In this document: in pieces, positions 10,502 to 20,099 of the stretch | How the letters are laid out: each line of letters opens with the position of its first letter | Numbering within the stretch: the first letter of the stretch is position 1 | Origin: Trypanosoma brucei gambiense DAL972 | Lineage: Eukaryota; Euglenozoa; Kinetoplastea; Trypanosomatida; Trypanosomatidae | Direction: 5' to 3' | NCBI RefSeq assembly: GCF_000210295.1 | Contig: NC_026744.1 | Span: forward strand, 2,666,001-2,730,000 | Length of the DNA stretch: 64,000 nucleotides | Notes under the pieces: generated by a model | Seen by the model: only the letters and a program-made list of their open reading frames with translations | Told to the model about the DNA's origin: nothing | Databases searched by the model: none | Program-made: the position numbers and the translations under genes

Positions 10502-10902
10502 GGAGTCTGTCTTATCGCTGCATGGTTAAGCGCGTTGTGACGTTCTTGATGGCCCCATTGTCTATTTTGCTGCTGTATTGCTGTGATTTTCTCTTTCATA
10601 CGCCCCTTTCAGTTCTCTTGGGTTGTTTTTGCGTGCCGTCACAGTCGTATTTCTGTGGCCGGGCTGCATTAGCTACATTTAGTTGTAAACATGCATTCGT
10701 GCCTCATCTTGTTGCTAGTGTACCTGTTGTTGTTATTCCTCCCAACTTCCTCTCCTTTCTCACTTGTTTTTCTTTTTTTGCTCGCACGCTGTTTGTCACA
10801 ATCTGGCATTTATCACGTGTGCGCCACCAAACAAAACGTCGGCACCCGCCTCCTTTTGTTTAACTGCGCCGATTCTTTAGGAAGGTTATTTGATACTCGA
10901 AC
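10502..10902. other. Spacer between RPL29 copies
   Basis: No gene is seen. The first 25 bases repeat those after copy 2. A pyrimidine tract lies at about 10743-10790 and TTTAG at 10876-10880 gives a plausible acceptor 22 bases before copy 2. The frame through this spacer and out of frame into copy 2 is spurious. Confidence 0.6.
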
Positions 10903-11118
10903 ATGGCGAAGTCGAAGAACCACACCAATCACAACCAGTCGCGGAAGAACCACCGCAATGGGATTAAACCCCCGCTGCCGTTGTACATGTACAACTCGAA
11001 GCGCGGTGGGTGGCTGCCGGCCCTCGTTAACACCCGACGTGTGAGGAAGAACAATCAGAAGGCTGCGCTGAAGGCGCGCCGTGAGCGACTCGCCGCCCAT
11101 CAAGCCGCACAGAAATAA
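10903..11118 (+). CDS. RPL29: 60S ribosomal protein L29 (eL29), copy 2
   Basis: It encodes the same 71 residues as the copy at 10286, with one silent change in the final lysine codon. It has its own upstream pyrimidine tract and AG (10879-10880) and a different 5' flank. Its 3' flank shares only the first 25 bases with copy 1. The two genes can therefore give mRNAs with identical coding sequence but different untranslated regions. Product and role are as for copy 1. Confidence 0.95.
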   Translation: MAKSKNHTNHNQSRKNHRNGIKPPLPLYMYNSKRGGWLPALVNTRRVRKNNQKAALKARRERLAAHQAAQK

Positions 11119-11464
11119 GGAGTCTGTCTTATCGCTGCATGGTGATTGGGGAAAAGCAGTGTCGATACTTTCCGCTTTTATTTTTCACTTCCTTTTGACA
11201 TTTTCTTTTCTTCTATTTCCCTGTTACATGATCTCGTTCATGTTATGGGTGCTTTTCCAGTAACGAGGGATGGGAGTCTATAACACTTTTCTCCTCTATT
11301 TTCTCCCCTCATGTTTTTTTGATATCCTCTACAAATCCCTCCGTGGTCTCCCCCTTGTCACTGCAGCTGAAGTTCCCACTAGGATTTCTTAGGCGCACGT
11401 GTAGACGAATATATATATATATATTTCACTTAATTCATTGGCCCAACCTTCCTTTCTTTGGAAG
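11119..11464. other. Spacer after RPL29 copy 2
   Basis: No gene is seen. Pyrimidine tracts lie at about 11171-11222 and 11286-11335, CTGCAG with AG at 11365-11366 is a probable acceptor, and an (AT)8 run spans 11409-11424. Confidence 0.5.
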
Positions 11465-11833
11465 ATGATGCGCCGAACGCCGCTGGTCGCGCGTGTGGTC
11501 GTGAGTTCTTTCCTTCGTGAGCCATCAGAGCGGAAGTCATTTAAGGAGACATTGGCGGAGTGCGACGCCAATGGTATCGACATGGCGAGTAGCTTAACCT
11601 CTGACTTTGCGCTTTTGCAATCAAAACTATTCAAATATCGTGTTGTTCGCCTAGGTGACGAGCTGCAGTACGTGTGTCGACACCCGCTGGGCAGTTTGCC
11701 GTCACTCCCGGCACTTGTAGTACACATCATTTTACTCACAACTGTTTTCTTCCTGTTTCGTAACTTGGGTCGGTTTTCCTCCACGGCATTGGTGAAGCCA
11801 CCGGTGGCACTCCCCGGCGAAGGAGATAGTTAA
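11465..11833 (+). CDS. Small protein with one C-terminal membrane segment, unknown
   Basis: A 122-residue frame from the first of two adjacent ATGs at 11465/11468; the frame extends upstream only through a TTG. The N-terminus MMRRTPLVARVVVSSF is basic and amphipathic, like a mitochondrial targeting sequence. A single hydrophobic segment, PALVVHIILLTTVFFLF, is followed by about 25 residues. I do not recognise a family. The combination suggests a small mitochondrial inner-membrane protein, for example an accessory subunit of a respiratory or ATP-synthase complex (inference only). It lies between RPL29 and another small unknown gene, with a plausible acceptor at 11365. Confidence 0.6.
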   Translation: MMRRTPLVARVVVSSFLREPSERKSFKETLAECDANGIDMASSLTSDFALLQSKLFKYRVVRLGDELQYVCRHPLGSLPSLPALVVHIILLTTVFFLFRNLGRFSSTALVKPPVALPGEGDS

Positions 11834-12467
11834 CAACACCTACGCACTTGACTTGGGAGCGGGCGGGCGTTGCCAAGTGAACGTGCCGTTGAGTCGTACT
11901 GTGCTTTGGTTGTTTTGGAGGTAGCAGACACTGGTGAGATTCCCCTTTTATCATTACTACTGTTATTATTATCATTATAATAATACATATATTATTGGTA
12001 TTGACCTTTCTGACTCTTTGTTAAATACTGGTTCATTCGGGTTGATGTTCACTTGTTGGTTATTGATTGTGTTTAGTGTCGTTTGAATGCTTTGACCCCC
12101 ACGGAGGGGTAGTTGTAGTGTTGTTGTGCGGCTCATGCACGAAGCAAGTTTCTCCATTAACAGAATTTGAAGAGTTTAAATGGTGTAAGTGGACACTGCA
12201 AGCACCGAATTGTTCTCTGCGAGTAGTGCTATTGTTACTATATTATTCTTGTTGATTCTCTGTCCCCCCTTTTCCTCGTTGGGACGTCACATGCCTCCGT
12301 TCATTTTTTTAAATTCGATTTTCTCTTCCTTTCGCTTTTCCCCCTTTCTGTTTCTTCTTGTGCCTCATAATATTTCCAACTGTGGGCGAGGTGTTTTACT
12401 TCCTTTGAAGGTCTTACAGGAGGTGTAGAAGAGAAGGGGAGGGAGCCTTCGGTGCAGATTGGAAGCG
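11834..12467. other. Spacer before small gene at 12468
   Basis: No gene is seen. An ATT/ATA-rich patch spans about 11955-12000, pyrimidine tracts lie at about 12247-12275 and 12300-12362, and CTTACAG with AG at 12418-12419 is a probable acceptor 48 bases before the next start. Confidence 0.5.
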
Positions 12468-12776
12468 ATGGCATTCCGCCGCTTGGTCAAACGGCACAAG
12501 ATCACAAACAACCAAATGCTTTTAATGCGTCGCCGTGAGCCGTATAAACCAACCATGAAGGACCGTCAAGAAATTGCTGACCGCGCGAAGTTGGAGGAGT
12601 TTGAGCGTAAGAACGCGGACGGACTGATGTTCGTCCCCGAAAAGGCCCTGCCACCGTGGCAGAAGTCACTCGCGCATAACGCGAAGGCTCTCGGCTCTCG
12701 CATTAACTTCAGAGGTTTCCGCGTCCGCGTGGCTGATGGGCAGGATGAGCCGGGATTCCCTACACCATTTCGTTAG
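12468..12776 (+). CDS. Small basic protein, unknown
   Basis: A 102-residue frame from ATG at 12468; an upstream in-frame TTG at 12459 is not a likely start in a eukaryote. It opens MAFRRLVKRHK and is rich in Arg/Lys throughout, with the segments LLMRRREPYKP and a C-terminal RINFRGFRVRV. No membrane segment is present. Coding-like composition and a good splice acceptor just upstream support a real gene. The short, basic, soluble character would fit a mitoribosomal or RNA-binding component, but I recognise no family. Confidence 0.6.
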   Translation: MAFRRLVKRHKITNNQMLLMRRREPYKPTMKDRQEIADRAKLEEFERKNADGLMFVPEKALPPWQKSLAHNAKALGSRINFRGFRVRVADGQDEPGFPTPFR

Positions 12777-13325
12777 CAGGACTTCTCGTCCCCTCCCTAA
12801 CATTTATCTCTACTCGGGACTGGCGCGTCGTTGCATTCGCTTACGTCATTTTGTTTTTGTAGCCCATTATTTCGCAAGTATCCGGTAATGAAGGGAGGGG
12901 GGTATGTTTCGTGTGTTTTGTTGATGGCAGTAAACTTATTCCGTTACGGGTTCTTCTGCACAGTGGTGGAGTCAGTGATGATAGGGTTGTCGTTGCAAGG
13001 CGGTGTCTGTTGGCCTGCTTTTTCCCTACACAAATGTGGCAACGGTTTAGTCCATACGAGGGACTTTTCGTTGGTTATCGTAAGGGCATATTTGAGCAGG
13101 CGAAGAAAGCTAGAAGGAGACTCTGGACTTGTGTTCTCGCGTATCATACAGCATTAGCGTTCACTTTTTTTTTTTTTTACTATTTATTCGTGGCATCAAA
13201 GAATCGTTTAAGTGTTTTACCGCTACCACTTCTTACCGACACCGTGTATCAACAAACGTGGAGGAGTGGTGGGAGTAATCTAAACAAAGCAAGAAGAATT
13301 CAAGATTAAGCGTTTTGGCGGAAAC
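12777..13325. other. Spacer before biotin ligase
   Basis: No convincing gene is seen. A run of 14 T at 13165-13178 followed by AG at 13200-13201 is the likely acceptor for the downstream gene. A + frame ending at 13309 reads through this tract and is rejected. Confidence 0.5.
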
Positions 13326-14069
13326 ATGTCAGTCTTTTTAACACCCAAGATTCATCTTGTTGGTGATGTTTCGTCGACGATGGATGTTGTGCGAGAGATG
13401 CTGGCTGCCTCTCCATCGGACACCGAACCTTTTGCAGTGTTAGCTGAGTCCCAATCCTCAGGCCGTGGCACTACAGGCAGGCAATGGTCGTCGCCGCGGG
13501 GAAACATGTATTTTTCGTTGTGTCTTCCCACTACATTGGTTGCAGCAGAATTCCTCCCTGTTTTGCCGCTTGCCACGGGCCTTGCTTGCCGCGCTGCTAT
13601 TATGGAGTTGGTCGAAGGCGCTGTTGTACACGTAAAATGGCCAAATGACATCATTTACGATGGAAAGAAAATCGGTGGGAGCATTGCGGAGTGCGAGGGA
13701 GAACACTTAATTGTTGGGATTGGGATAAACATCGAAGTGGCTCCGCCTGTACCTGATGGAGGCCGGCCGTCATATGCTGTTAATTCGATTGCCTCGGTAC
13801 TCGGAAAGGGGGCTGTGACACCGCAGTTGTTGGCGGAAGCCGTATGGCGTAACTTTTTCTCTGCTGTTGCAGATCAGGGATTCAAACGGCCTGAACTAAT
13901 TAAGCAATTTGAGGCGGCAATGGACAAGAGCCTCGTGCTTCACAAGCGAACACCCACGGGACGTGACCCCATGCCTTTGCACGCCTTGAAGTTGAATGAG
14001 TGGGGCCACCTCGTCGTGGGGCGACCGGACGGCTCCGAAGAGGTGCTTGTGGCGGAGTACCTTTTTTAA
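13326..14069 (+). CDS. Biotin-protein ligase (biotin holocarboxylase synthetase)
   Basis: A 247-residue BirA/BPL catalytic domain without the N-terminal DNA-binding domain of bacterial BirA. The ATP-binding signature GRGTTGRQW lies at 46-54, KWPND at 104-108 and the GKKIGGS lysine region at 113-119, followed by VGIGINIEV at about 130-138. The enzyme makes biotinyl-5'-AMP and transfers biotin to a lysine of biotin carboxyl carrier domains. In trypanosomes the probable clients are acetyl-CoA carboxylase and mitochondrial carboxylases (inference). No clear presequence is seen, so it is probably cytosolic. The C-terminal small domain is present but short. Confidence 0.92.
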   Translation: MSVFLTPKIHLVGDVSSTMDVVREMLAASPSDTEPFAVLAESQSSGRGTTGRQWSSPRGNMYFSLCLPTTLVAAEFLPVLPLATGLACRAAIMELVEGAVVHVKWPNDIIYDGKKIGGSIAECEGEHLIVGIGINIEVAPPVPDGGRPSYAVNSIASVLGKGAVTPQLLAEAVWRNFFSAVADQGFKRPELIKQFEAAMDKSLVLHKRTPTGRDPMPLHALKLNEWGHLVVGRPDGSEEVLVAEYLF

Positions 14070-14799
14070 ACCATCACAGGAGATATTTCAAAGCTTCAAA
14101 TGCGGTGCTATCGAGTGTGTGCCGATGTCCATCGGTGCGTAAGGGTTTAAGTGAGGTATCAGTTACATATATATACATATATATGTTGCAGGATATTGTG
14201 AGTGAAAAGTCCGCGTGTATTTGCGGTGAAGGGACACTGACGTGAAGGGGGGGGGGCACGTTTTCACTTCGTTCTGTCATGTGCAGCTATCGTTATCGTT
14301 ATTATCATTTTTTTACTTCAAATTGTACTTCAGCAATCCATCTTGCTGTCATTGGCTACGCACTTGTTTTCTTCTAAAATGCATCTCTTAAGGGGTAGGC
14401 AGCGATGCCGACAGCAGCCAATACGTGCCATTGATGTGTGCTTGTCTGCTTGTGTGCAAACGCTTCATATTGGTGGTATCAAATAAGCCGCATTTTTTCT
14501 TAGCTTGTGCGTAAATAAACACCTCCGGTATGTGACACGGTATGTACCACTCAACATCTTGGTGAATGTTGTCACTTCTGCAGGAGCCGTGTATTCAAGA
14601 GTTAAATCTTACATCGTAAGTAGCTGGCTGTTTAAATTTGTATTTGCGTACGCTGTTTTTGCGCTCCAACAATAAAATCAACTTTTTTCATACCGTTGCC
14701 TTGGGGGGGGGGACGAAGTGAGAGCAAAAAAAGAAATTGTGTTACCGAAGTCACACATTGAGAAAACCTAGTGGCAACCAGTAAGTATTGCGCGCATCG
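14070..14799. other. Spacer between biotin ligase and bromodomain gene
   Basis: No gene is seen. An AT-dinucleotide-rich run lies at about 14167-14184, G runs at about 14247-14254 and 14703-14712, and a weak pyrimidine-rich patch near 14306-14330. Confidence 0.5.
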
Positions 14800-15465
14800 A
14801 TGGTCCTCACAGGGGTCAAACTTGCTGAAGATATAAACTATTGGATCAGGTACATCGACTGCGCACTCAGCCATCCACTACCGCTTCCAAAGAACAAGCA
14901 CGTATTCCATAGTGACCAGAGGCTGGCACCAGAGATTCGCGACTTGTACGACTGCTTATACAAACTTTATGCAGAGGAGAGCGCCTCGGAATATTTCAGG
15001 GAACCTGTCGATGCACTGAGGGTGGGGGCGTGGAACTATTACAGTGTCATCACGGAACCAATGTCGCTGCGCACGGTGCTTGACTACATTGTCCAGGGCG
15101 GGCGCTACTCTCACGTCGAACAAATAATGAATGACGTCGAACTGATTTGGAAAAACTGTGAGAGGTATAACGGGGCCGAATCGCATCTTGCCGCCGACGC
15201 ACGCAGGTGTAGGGCGATACTTGAGAAGCACCGGGAACGGCTTGCTGACGAGCAGACTGCACCCGCTGCAGAGGTGGATGAGCTGATTGAAGCGTTGGAA
15301 TCGATGGATGACTCTGTCCTTAAGGCAGTGGAGGCGTACTTCCTCCGTGAAGACCCAACACTCATCCTTAGCAGCGGAGATGTGGATATTCCATCACTGC
15401 GAGTGAAGCACCTGAGAGCAATGAAGGAGATTGTTCAGCGGGCGGCAAACGGGCAGTTGGAGTGA
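14800..15465 (+). CDS. BDF3: Single-bromodomain factor (BDF3-like)
   Basis: A 221-residue protein from ATG at 14800; the frame extends four codons upstream only via TTG. One bromodomain occupies roughly residues 40-140. WNYYSVITEPMSL at 78-90 is the ZA-loop Y-Y-x-x-I-x-x-P-M motif. IWKNCERYN at about 116-124 ends in the acetyl-lysine-binding Asn124. An acidic helical C-terminal part follows. Bromodomain factors in T. brucei sit at transcription start regions and help maintain expression patterns. The linkage with TERT and HslV and the small single-domain layout fit BDF3 as I remember it. The bromodomain call is firm, the number less so. Confidence 0.85.
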   Translation: MVLTGVKLAEDINYWIRYIDCALSHPLPLPKNKHVFHSDQRLAPEIRDLYDCLYKLYAEESASEYFREPVDALRVGAWNYYSVITEPMSLRTVLDYIVQGGRYSHVEQIMNDVELIWKNCERYNGAESHLAADARRCRAILEKHRERLADEQTAPAAEVDELIEALESMDDSVLKAVEAYFLREDPTLILSSGDVDIPSLRVKHLRAMKEIVQRAANGQLE

Positions 15466-16221
15466 CTTGTAGACAGCGGCATGGTTGGTGGCACGGTCAT
15501 ATTTTTTTTGTTTTCTTTCCCCCCTTTTGTGTTGCATTTCACTCGTTCTCTCCGCCTCCCTTCCATTTGTGGCGTTGAGCCCACCAGGTTGCCGTCGTTG
15601 TTTTCCCCTGGGTTTCAATGGAATGTTGCAGCTGCTTACTCGAGCCGTGGAATGTGAGGAAAGGAGACAATGAGCGGCACAGGAGGACATTTTTTGGCAG
15701 CCGTTGCGCTGCCCTTGTCGGCGCCTCCCAATTTCGCGGTGTCCCCGGCGTCTCTACGATGAGAGAAGAGGGAACGGGTTAGCTGCAGTGGTGCCTTATG
15801 CGTGCGGTGCGTTGTCGGGTGTTTTGTAGGATCCTTCTGTTGGGTAATGGAGCCTCAGAGGTGGTGACAAATGATTGTAGAAGTGTGAATATTTGTGGTA
15901 TGCGGAGGCTAAAACGAGAGAATGGATGGAAGTGTGCTATTTTTACTACTAACCAACCACTTGTATAAAGTCACATTCCTTGCTCCCCTCCATTCATCAC
16001 TTTGCGGTTTGTATTTGCCGCTATTTCATTGTTTTTTTTTTTTGTAACCCCCCCTTTCTGACTTATCTGCATTTCCCTCCTTCCAGTTCTCACATAGCCT
16101 ATCGTAAGATCTATTGATCGTAGGTTCACAATAGGCTGTCACGGTTCGCTTGGAGTAGCAAGAGTTTCCAAGGTGTGGGGCAGAGTTAGGCCCCTGCCAA
16201 AACTTTATTAGAGGTTGCATC
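15466..16221. other. Spacer with nested inverted repeat
   Basis: No gene is seen. Pyrimidine tracts lie at about 15501-15575 and 16026-16089 (with a T run at 16032-16043), ending in TTCCAG with AG at 16085-16086. The likely leader downstream contains inverted repeats: AGCCTAT (16096-16102) with ATAGGCT (16131-16137), enclosing two GATC sites. Confidence 0.5.
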
Positions 16222-16461
16222 ATGACTGACGTTAACAGACATCTTCAAAGTGATGTTGCGACGGCTCTGAACCGGCTCGCGTCCGCCATGGCTCGTGATC
16301 TCGACGCGGACAAGCAGCAGGCTGCTGCGGCATTTGCTGTTGGGCGAAATACTTCTCCTAAGGCCTTCATGCGCGCTGGAGAGGAAGTGCCGCTGCCGCC
16401 GCGCGTAGCGGAGCTTCGCAGGAGTCAAGGGCGGCTGTCGTGTGGTTTGCCCTTTCAGTAA
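16222..16461 (+). CDS. Small soluble protein, unknown
   Basis: A 79-residue frame opening MTDVNRHLQSDVATALNRLA. The first ~45 residues are predicted to be helical and Ala-rich with a heptad-like spacing; the rest is Pro/Arg-rich. No membrane segment or recognised motif is present. Support comes from a strong pyrimidine tract and AG 135 bases upstream, a compositionally coding-like frame and a spacing typical of neighbouring genes. It might be a small subunit of a coiled-coil complex (inference). Probably real but not certain. Confidence 0.5.
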   Translation: MTDVNRHLQSDVATALNRLASAMARDLDADKQQAAAAFAVGRNTSPKAFMRAGEEVPLPPRVAELRRSQGRLSCGLPFQ

Positions 16462-16955
16462 AGTCGGCTTTTGCAGACGCAGAGGGTATTGAGTAAGCTG
16501 TCGTCGATGCTGAACTTTGTATGCAAAACACGGCATGGTGAAGTTTTTTTTTCCCTTCAGTCCTACTGTTATTGTTGGTCCACCCAGTTATTTTCTTCTT
16601 TTGTGCAGGGTGTGTGAAAGAGGGACCACTTACCACCCTTGTGATGTGGAATTTGTACAACCGCAGCCAAACCCGCTGGTCAGAGGTATTTTTAGTACCA
16701 CATTTGGGGAACGAAGCTCTTCATTTATCCTTCCACGTTGCTATTCTTGAACTCAACGGTGCTTACCGAGGGGGGCTTGTCTCCACTTCGATTTACTTAC
16801 TGGAAGCACTCACTCACTATTTCTTTTTACTGTTTCTCATTACTTTTTTTTTTTTTAAATGATTAACACCCAATTATTGCAACAGTGCCACTAGCAAAGG
16901 GGGCGAAGGAGACCGAAGAGGAAGGGGTTAATAATTCGTGTAACTATTACCTGTA
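16462..16955. other. Spacer before gene at 16956
   Basis: No gene is seen. A pyrimidine-rich stretch spans about 16542-16610 and a T run about 16845-16856, followed by CTAG near 16893 as a possible acceptor. Confidence 0.5.
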
Positions 16956-17525
16956 ATGTTGCGTCTCTGCCGTGTGTCACTGCGTGTCCAGTCACACCAG
17001 AAGAAGCGCGCACAGCACCCCAACGCCGGCACACGGTTTGGACGTGTGTACAATCGCGGTTTCATTCGGTACGGCTTCGGTGGTTTCGGCATGAGCGTCT
17101 ACACGCCCAAAAAGGACCGCCGATTTCGCGTTCAGCCACTTCCTTCTTTACATGCAAATTCATTGGCTGATGATACTCCTCTAGTGACAACGACGCGAAC
17201 GTTGTCTCCAAACTTCCGTGCCTTTGCATTGCAGGATGGCGGGGTTTTCTTTACCCACCCGTCACATGAGCAAGTGATGCGCGTGGGGCAAAACATACTG
17301 GCGGAAGAGACGAAGGCCACCGGTATGACGTCCATGGACACTTACGTAAACTCACGTATTCAATCCATCATAGCGGAAAACACTGTCGAGAATGTTGCTC
17401 TGAGTCACTGGCGGAGGCGGCACATGTGGAATCTAGTAAGGACGCACGGCAAGTTACAGCGGCACTGGGGTGTGTCGGATGCGACTAAAGGGGCGCGGTC
17501 GAATATATACGGAAGGCCCTCATAG
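16956..17525 (+). CDS. Probable mitochondrial protein, weak bL27m resemblance
   Basis: A 189-residue basic protein starting MLRLCRVSLRVQSHQKKRAQ, a likely mitochondrial presequence. Two segments resemble ribosomal protein bL27: NAGTRFGRVY (around 23-32), comparable with the G-x-R-x-G region, and FRAFALQDGGVFF (around 87-99), comparable with the bL27 H-T-x-F-A-L-x-D-G-x-V strand. The intervening segment is longer than in bL27 and there is a C-terminal extension of about 90 residues, a usual trait of kinetoplastid mitoribosomal proteins. I would treat bL27m as a hypothesis; mitochondrial and basic is the safer statement. Confidence 0.65.
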   Translation: MLRLCRVSLRVQSHQKKRAQHPNAGTRFGRVYNRGFIRYGFGGFGMSVYTPKKDRRFRVQPLPSLHANSLADDTPLVTTTRTLSPNFRAFALQDGGVFFTHPSHEQVMRVGQNILAEETKATGMTSMDTYVNSRIQSIIAENTVENVALSHWRRRHMWNLVRTHGKLQRHWGVSDATKGARSNIYGRPS

Positions 17526-18086
17526 GAGGCTCCGTGGGTTTGTGTTATGTGTTTCTGTGCTTTCTTATCGTCGAGACAAGTGTGCGCTTGTATGTTTAGG
17601 TATATGTTTTCCGTGGCGTCTGCTAGTACACTTACACGCGTTCGTACGTTGTTTTTAACGAGAGATGCGTTTATGGATGGGGTTGATGTTTAATTCCCTG
17701 GTTGAATTGACGGAAGGAAAAGACGTTGACTCAGACGGCAATGCTTTTTACGTGCTCTTTTTTAAAATTTTCCCGCATCGACACTCAACTCCCGGTACCC
17801 CCTTCACTTTTTTTTGTACCACAGAAACGGACTCTTTTTCCTTTCTTTTGTCCTTATCTCGTCTATTTTGCGGTTCGCGAAGGTGCGAAGAGGTGTTTCT
17901 CTCGTATACATTTCTTTAGGGAACGACATCACATTAGATAAGAGGTTAATTATCTAGAAAAAACGGCTGGAATTACGCCACGGAGGGAAGGAATTTAAAT
18001 ACAATATATCAAAGGGAAAGAGAGGGAAGATACGACACGACACGTGTGGGAAAACCGAAAATTTCGGTTGTAGAAATTTAAATATC
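17526..18086. other. Spacer before EFHB homologue
   Basis: No gene is seen. A pyrimidine tract runs from about 17796 to 17875 with AG at about 17880. The last 130 bases before the next start are A/G-rich and contain no strong tract. Confidence 0.5.
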
Positions 18087-19334
18087 ATGTCATCACCCAT
18101 GTGTTCAGTCCATTCTAACCCTCTTGGAGGATCCCGCTCACGCCTCCACATTGCGCCGCAGATCATACCAGCAGGAAGACAGGGCAGTAGAGATGGTACC
18201 ACGGTGAGGGAACTCACTTCCAATCATTACTCTTCGGGACGCGTAACGCCAGAGTTGCAGCGCACTTACCATCGCTTCGGGGAGGTCGGGTGCACACGCC
18301 ATCACTACGGCCGAGCCCGGGACCCACCTATCGACGAAACGTTTCGCCACGGTATAAGAACGGAGGCCGGTGAAGGGGCGCGGGGATGCCTGCAACCCGA
18401 GACGGGTGGTCGAATGATGGCGTTGATGGAGCAACAGTTGGAACGTGCGTATTTGTCAAACGTTCGCCGACCACTCGGCAAGGTCCCTGCTGCAATGTAT
18501 GATGTCCAAGTGCCTCACAGCGGGTTTGGTATTCCATCGGAGAAATCTGAGAGTGTCAAGACGCTGTTGTACGCGGGGAGGGATTCCGGCACTGTCCACC
18601 CGGTGGGGGAGTGCAAAAATCGAGGTTACGATTGGGAACGTGCGGGCATTAACCCCATGCATCACCGTTTTGGCTGGTGTGAACAGCGCGGCGAGGCGAC
18701 AGCTGGGGAAGTGATGTGCGAGACGAAGCTGGTGACTAGGTTGCTGCCGAAGGTGGTGACGGATGTGCGGAAATTGACAAAGCAAGAGGTGGGGAAGGGG
18801 CTGCCGCCTCCGTGGGACACCAAGTACTTTGATGACACACTTGAGAGTCGCACGATACGTCGTAATGGCAGGGGTGAGGGTGATGCGGTGCGCCAGTTGC
18901 TTAGCTCCTGGATGCACCATCCCTTCCCACCGAAACGGCAATTGGTGGCGGAGGAAGAGGATGCATCGCTTAAGGGGACTGGATCGCTGGAGGGCAGCAG
19001 AAAGGAGGGTCTAGAAAAGGATGCCTTGCGCTCGCGGTTCCTGTGCACATACAGGAGAGGGGGCCGCTACAACTCGGCAGACCACACAAGGCTCGACGAT
19101 GATGTACGCGCACCTCATGTTTTGTATCCCTGCCATTACGTCCAGATGGGTGTGAACTCTTCTCGCTTTGCCGGTGGCTGCACACTGGAAAATGTACGGG
19201 ATCTATGTAAAAGTGTTGGCATGGATCTCGCCGAGAATCAGATGCAGGAAGTGTTCAACCATGTTGCCGTCGACGGTGTTTGCGGTATTGAGCAATTCAA
19301 GAACAAAGCCGTAGAAATGGGGTACCTATCTTAG
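18087..19334 (+). CDS. EFHB: EFHB/CFAP21 homologue, flagellar microtubule protein
   Basis: A 415-residue protein whose segments line up in order with animal EFHB (CFAP21), a microtubule inner protein of axonemal doublets. HHYGRARDPP at about 73-82 compares with the Y-G-K-A-x-D-P repeat; RRPLGKVP at about 127-134 and a short FGIPS segment followed by a Ser/Thr turn at about 148-152 match the next repeats; further blocks are NPMHHRFGW and WMHHPFPPKRQL. The last ~60 residues (CTLENVRDLCKSVGMDLAEN onwards) look like a degenerate C-terminal EF-hand pair, with no complete calcium-binding loop that I can see. It probably lies inside doublet microtubules of the trypanosome flagellum (inference from family). 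Confidence 0.75.
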   Translation: MSSPMCSVHSNPLGGSRSRLHIAPQIIPAGRQGSRDGTTVRELTSNHYSSGRVTPELQRTYHRFGEVGCTRHHYGRARDPPIDETFRHGIRTEAGEGARGCLQPETGGRMMALMEQQLERAYLSNVRRPLGKVPAAMYDVQVPHSGFGIPSEKSESVKTLLYAGRDSGTVHPVGECKNRGYDWERAGINPMHHRFGWCEQRGEATAGEVMCETKLVTRLLPKVVTDVRKLTKQEVGKGLPPPWDTKYFDDTLESRTIRRNGRGEGDAVRQLLSSWMHHPFPPKRQLVAEEEDASLKGTGSLEGSRKEGLEKDALRSRFLCTYRRGGRYNSADHTRLDDDVRAPHVLYPCHYVQMGVNSSRFAGGCTLENVRDLCKSVGMDLAENQMQEVFNHVAVDGVCGIEQFKNKAVEMGYLS

Positions 19335-20099
19335 TTGCACACAACGGAGGCGTTTGGACTCCATCGCGTTGGATGGGTGACCATTTAGAAAACCCGATCT
19401 ACAGGAAGGGGTGATGTGTGAGCGATGGATGAATGTATATATGCACTTTCTTTTCCCCCTTTCAGAAAGCGTCGGTGTCTGTGTGCTGCGGCGGAGGGGA
19501 TGGAGGATGTAAGATTTTAAAAGAAAGTTAGACCGGCAGAGTGGCTTGCTGACATTGGCTTCACCCGCTTCAACCATTTATGAGGAGGAAAGCAAGGTGG
19601 ATGAGACGGGAGTGGGTGTGGGTGCACGCCCTCGTTTATAACGAAGTTCAGGGGTGCGTCGCAAAGTCTATGAGGCCCCACGTTTATATCATCAAAAATG
19701 CTAAATTTTTAAACTCACATTTACCCTTTTCTGTGTGTACAAGTGTGGATCCTTTTTTTTTCTTATCTCACTTCTGAATCATTTACGTCGCCTGTAATTT
19801 TCCTCGTTTTCTTCAGGTTCATTCGACGGTTGGTGTATGGTACTTGAGCTTTTGCATCCTCCTTTCTCCTTGTTGTTTGTTTCCTACTGCCGCACCTCTT
19901 CACCACACTCTTGTAAACTTGATAAAGCAATATCGTACTCGCGAATAGTAGCACACTTTTTTACCTTCTGTAGGAAGCAAATTGGTTTGTTTACAAGTGT
20001 AGGGATCTGCGTGAAGAAAACAGCGACAACAACGCCAGTAAGCGGACGTTAAAGCGAACGAAGCAGTAAGGGTAAAAAGGTTATTAAAAGAGGATCGTC
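19335..20099. other. Spacer before gene at 20100
   Basis: No gene is seen in about 765 bases. Pyrimidine-rich tracts lie at about 19748-19768, 19797-19815 and 19855-19890. The small frames at 19580 and 19837 have no protein-like features. Confidence 0.5.

Larger units (their letters stand above)
10285..11143 (+). repeat. Tandem duplication of the RPL29 coding unit
   Basis: Units 10285-10526 and 10902-11143 (242 bases each, period 617) are identical by eye except one base. Similarity begins one base before the ATG and stops 25 bases after the stop codon. The spacer between them and the sequences on the outer sides do not resemble each other. Confidence 0.92.

Noticed and set aside
13034..13309. 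91-residue + frame before biotin ligase
   Set aside because: Reads through the T-run that looks like the splice tract, giving a poly-Phe stretch.
16096..16137. tRNA or snoRNA from the inverted repeat
   Set aside because: No cloverleaf, B-box or box C/D elements could be recognised around the stem.
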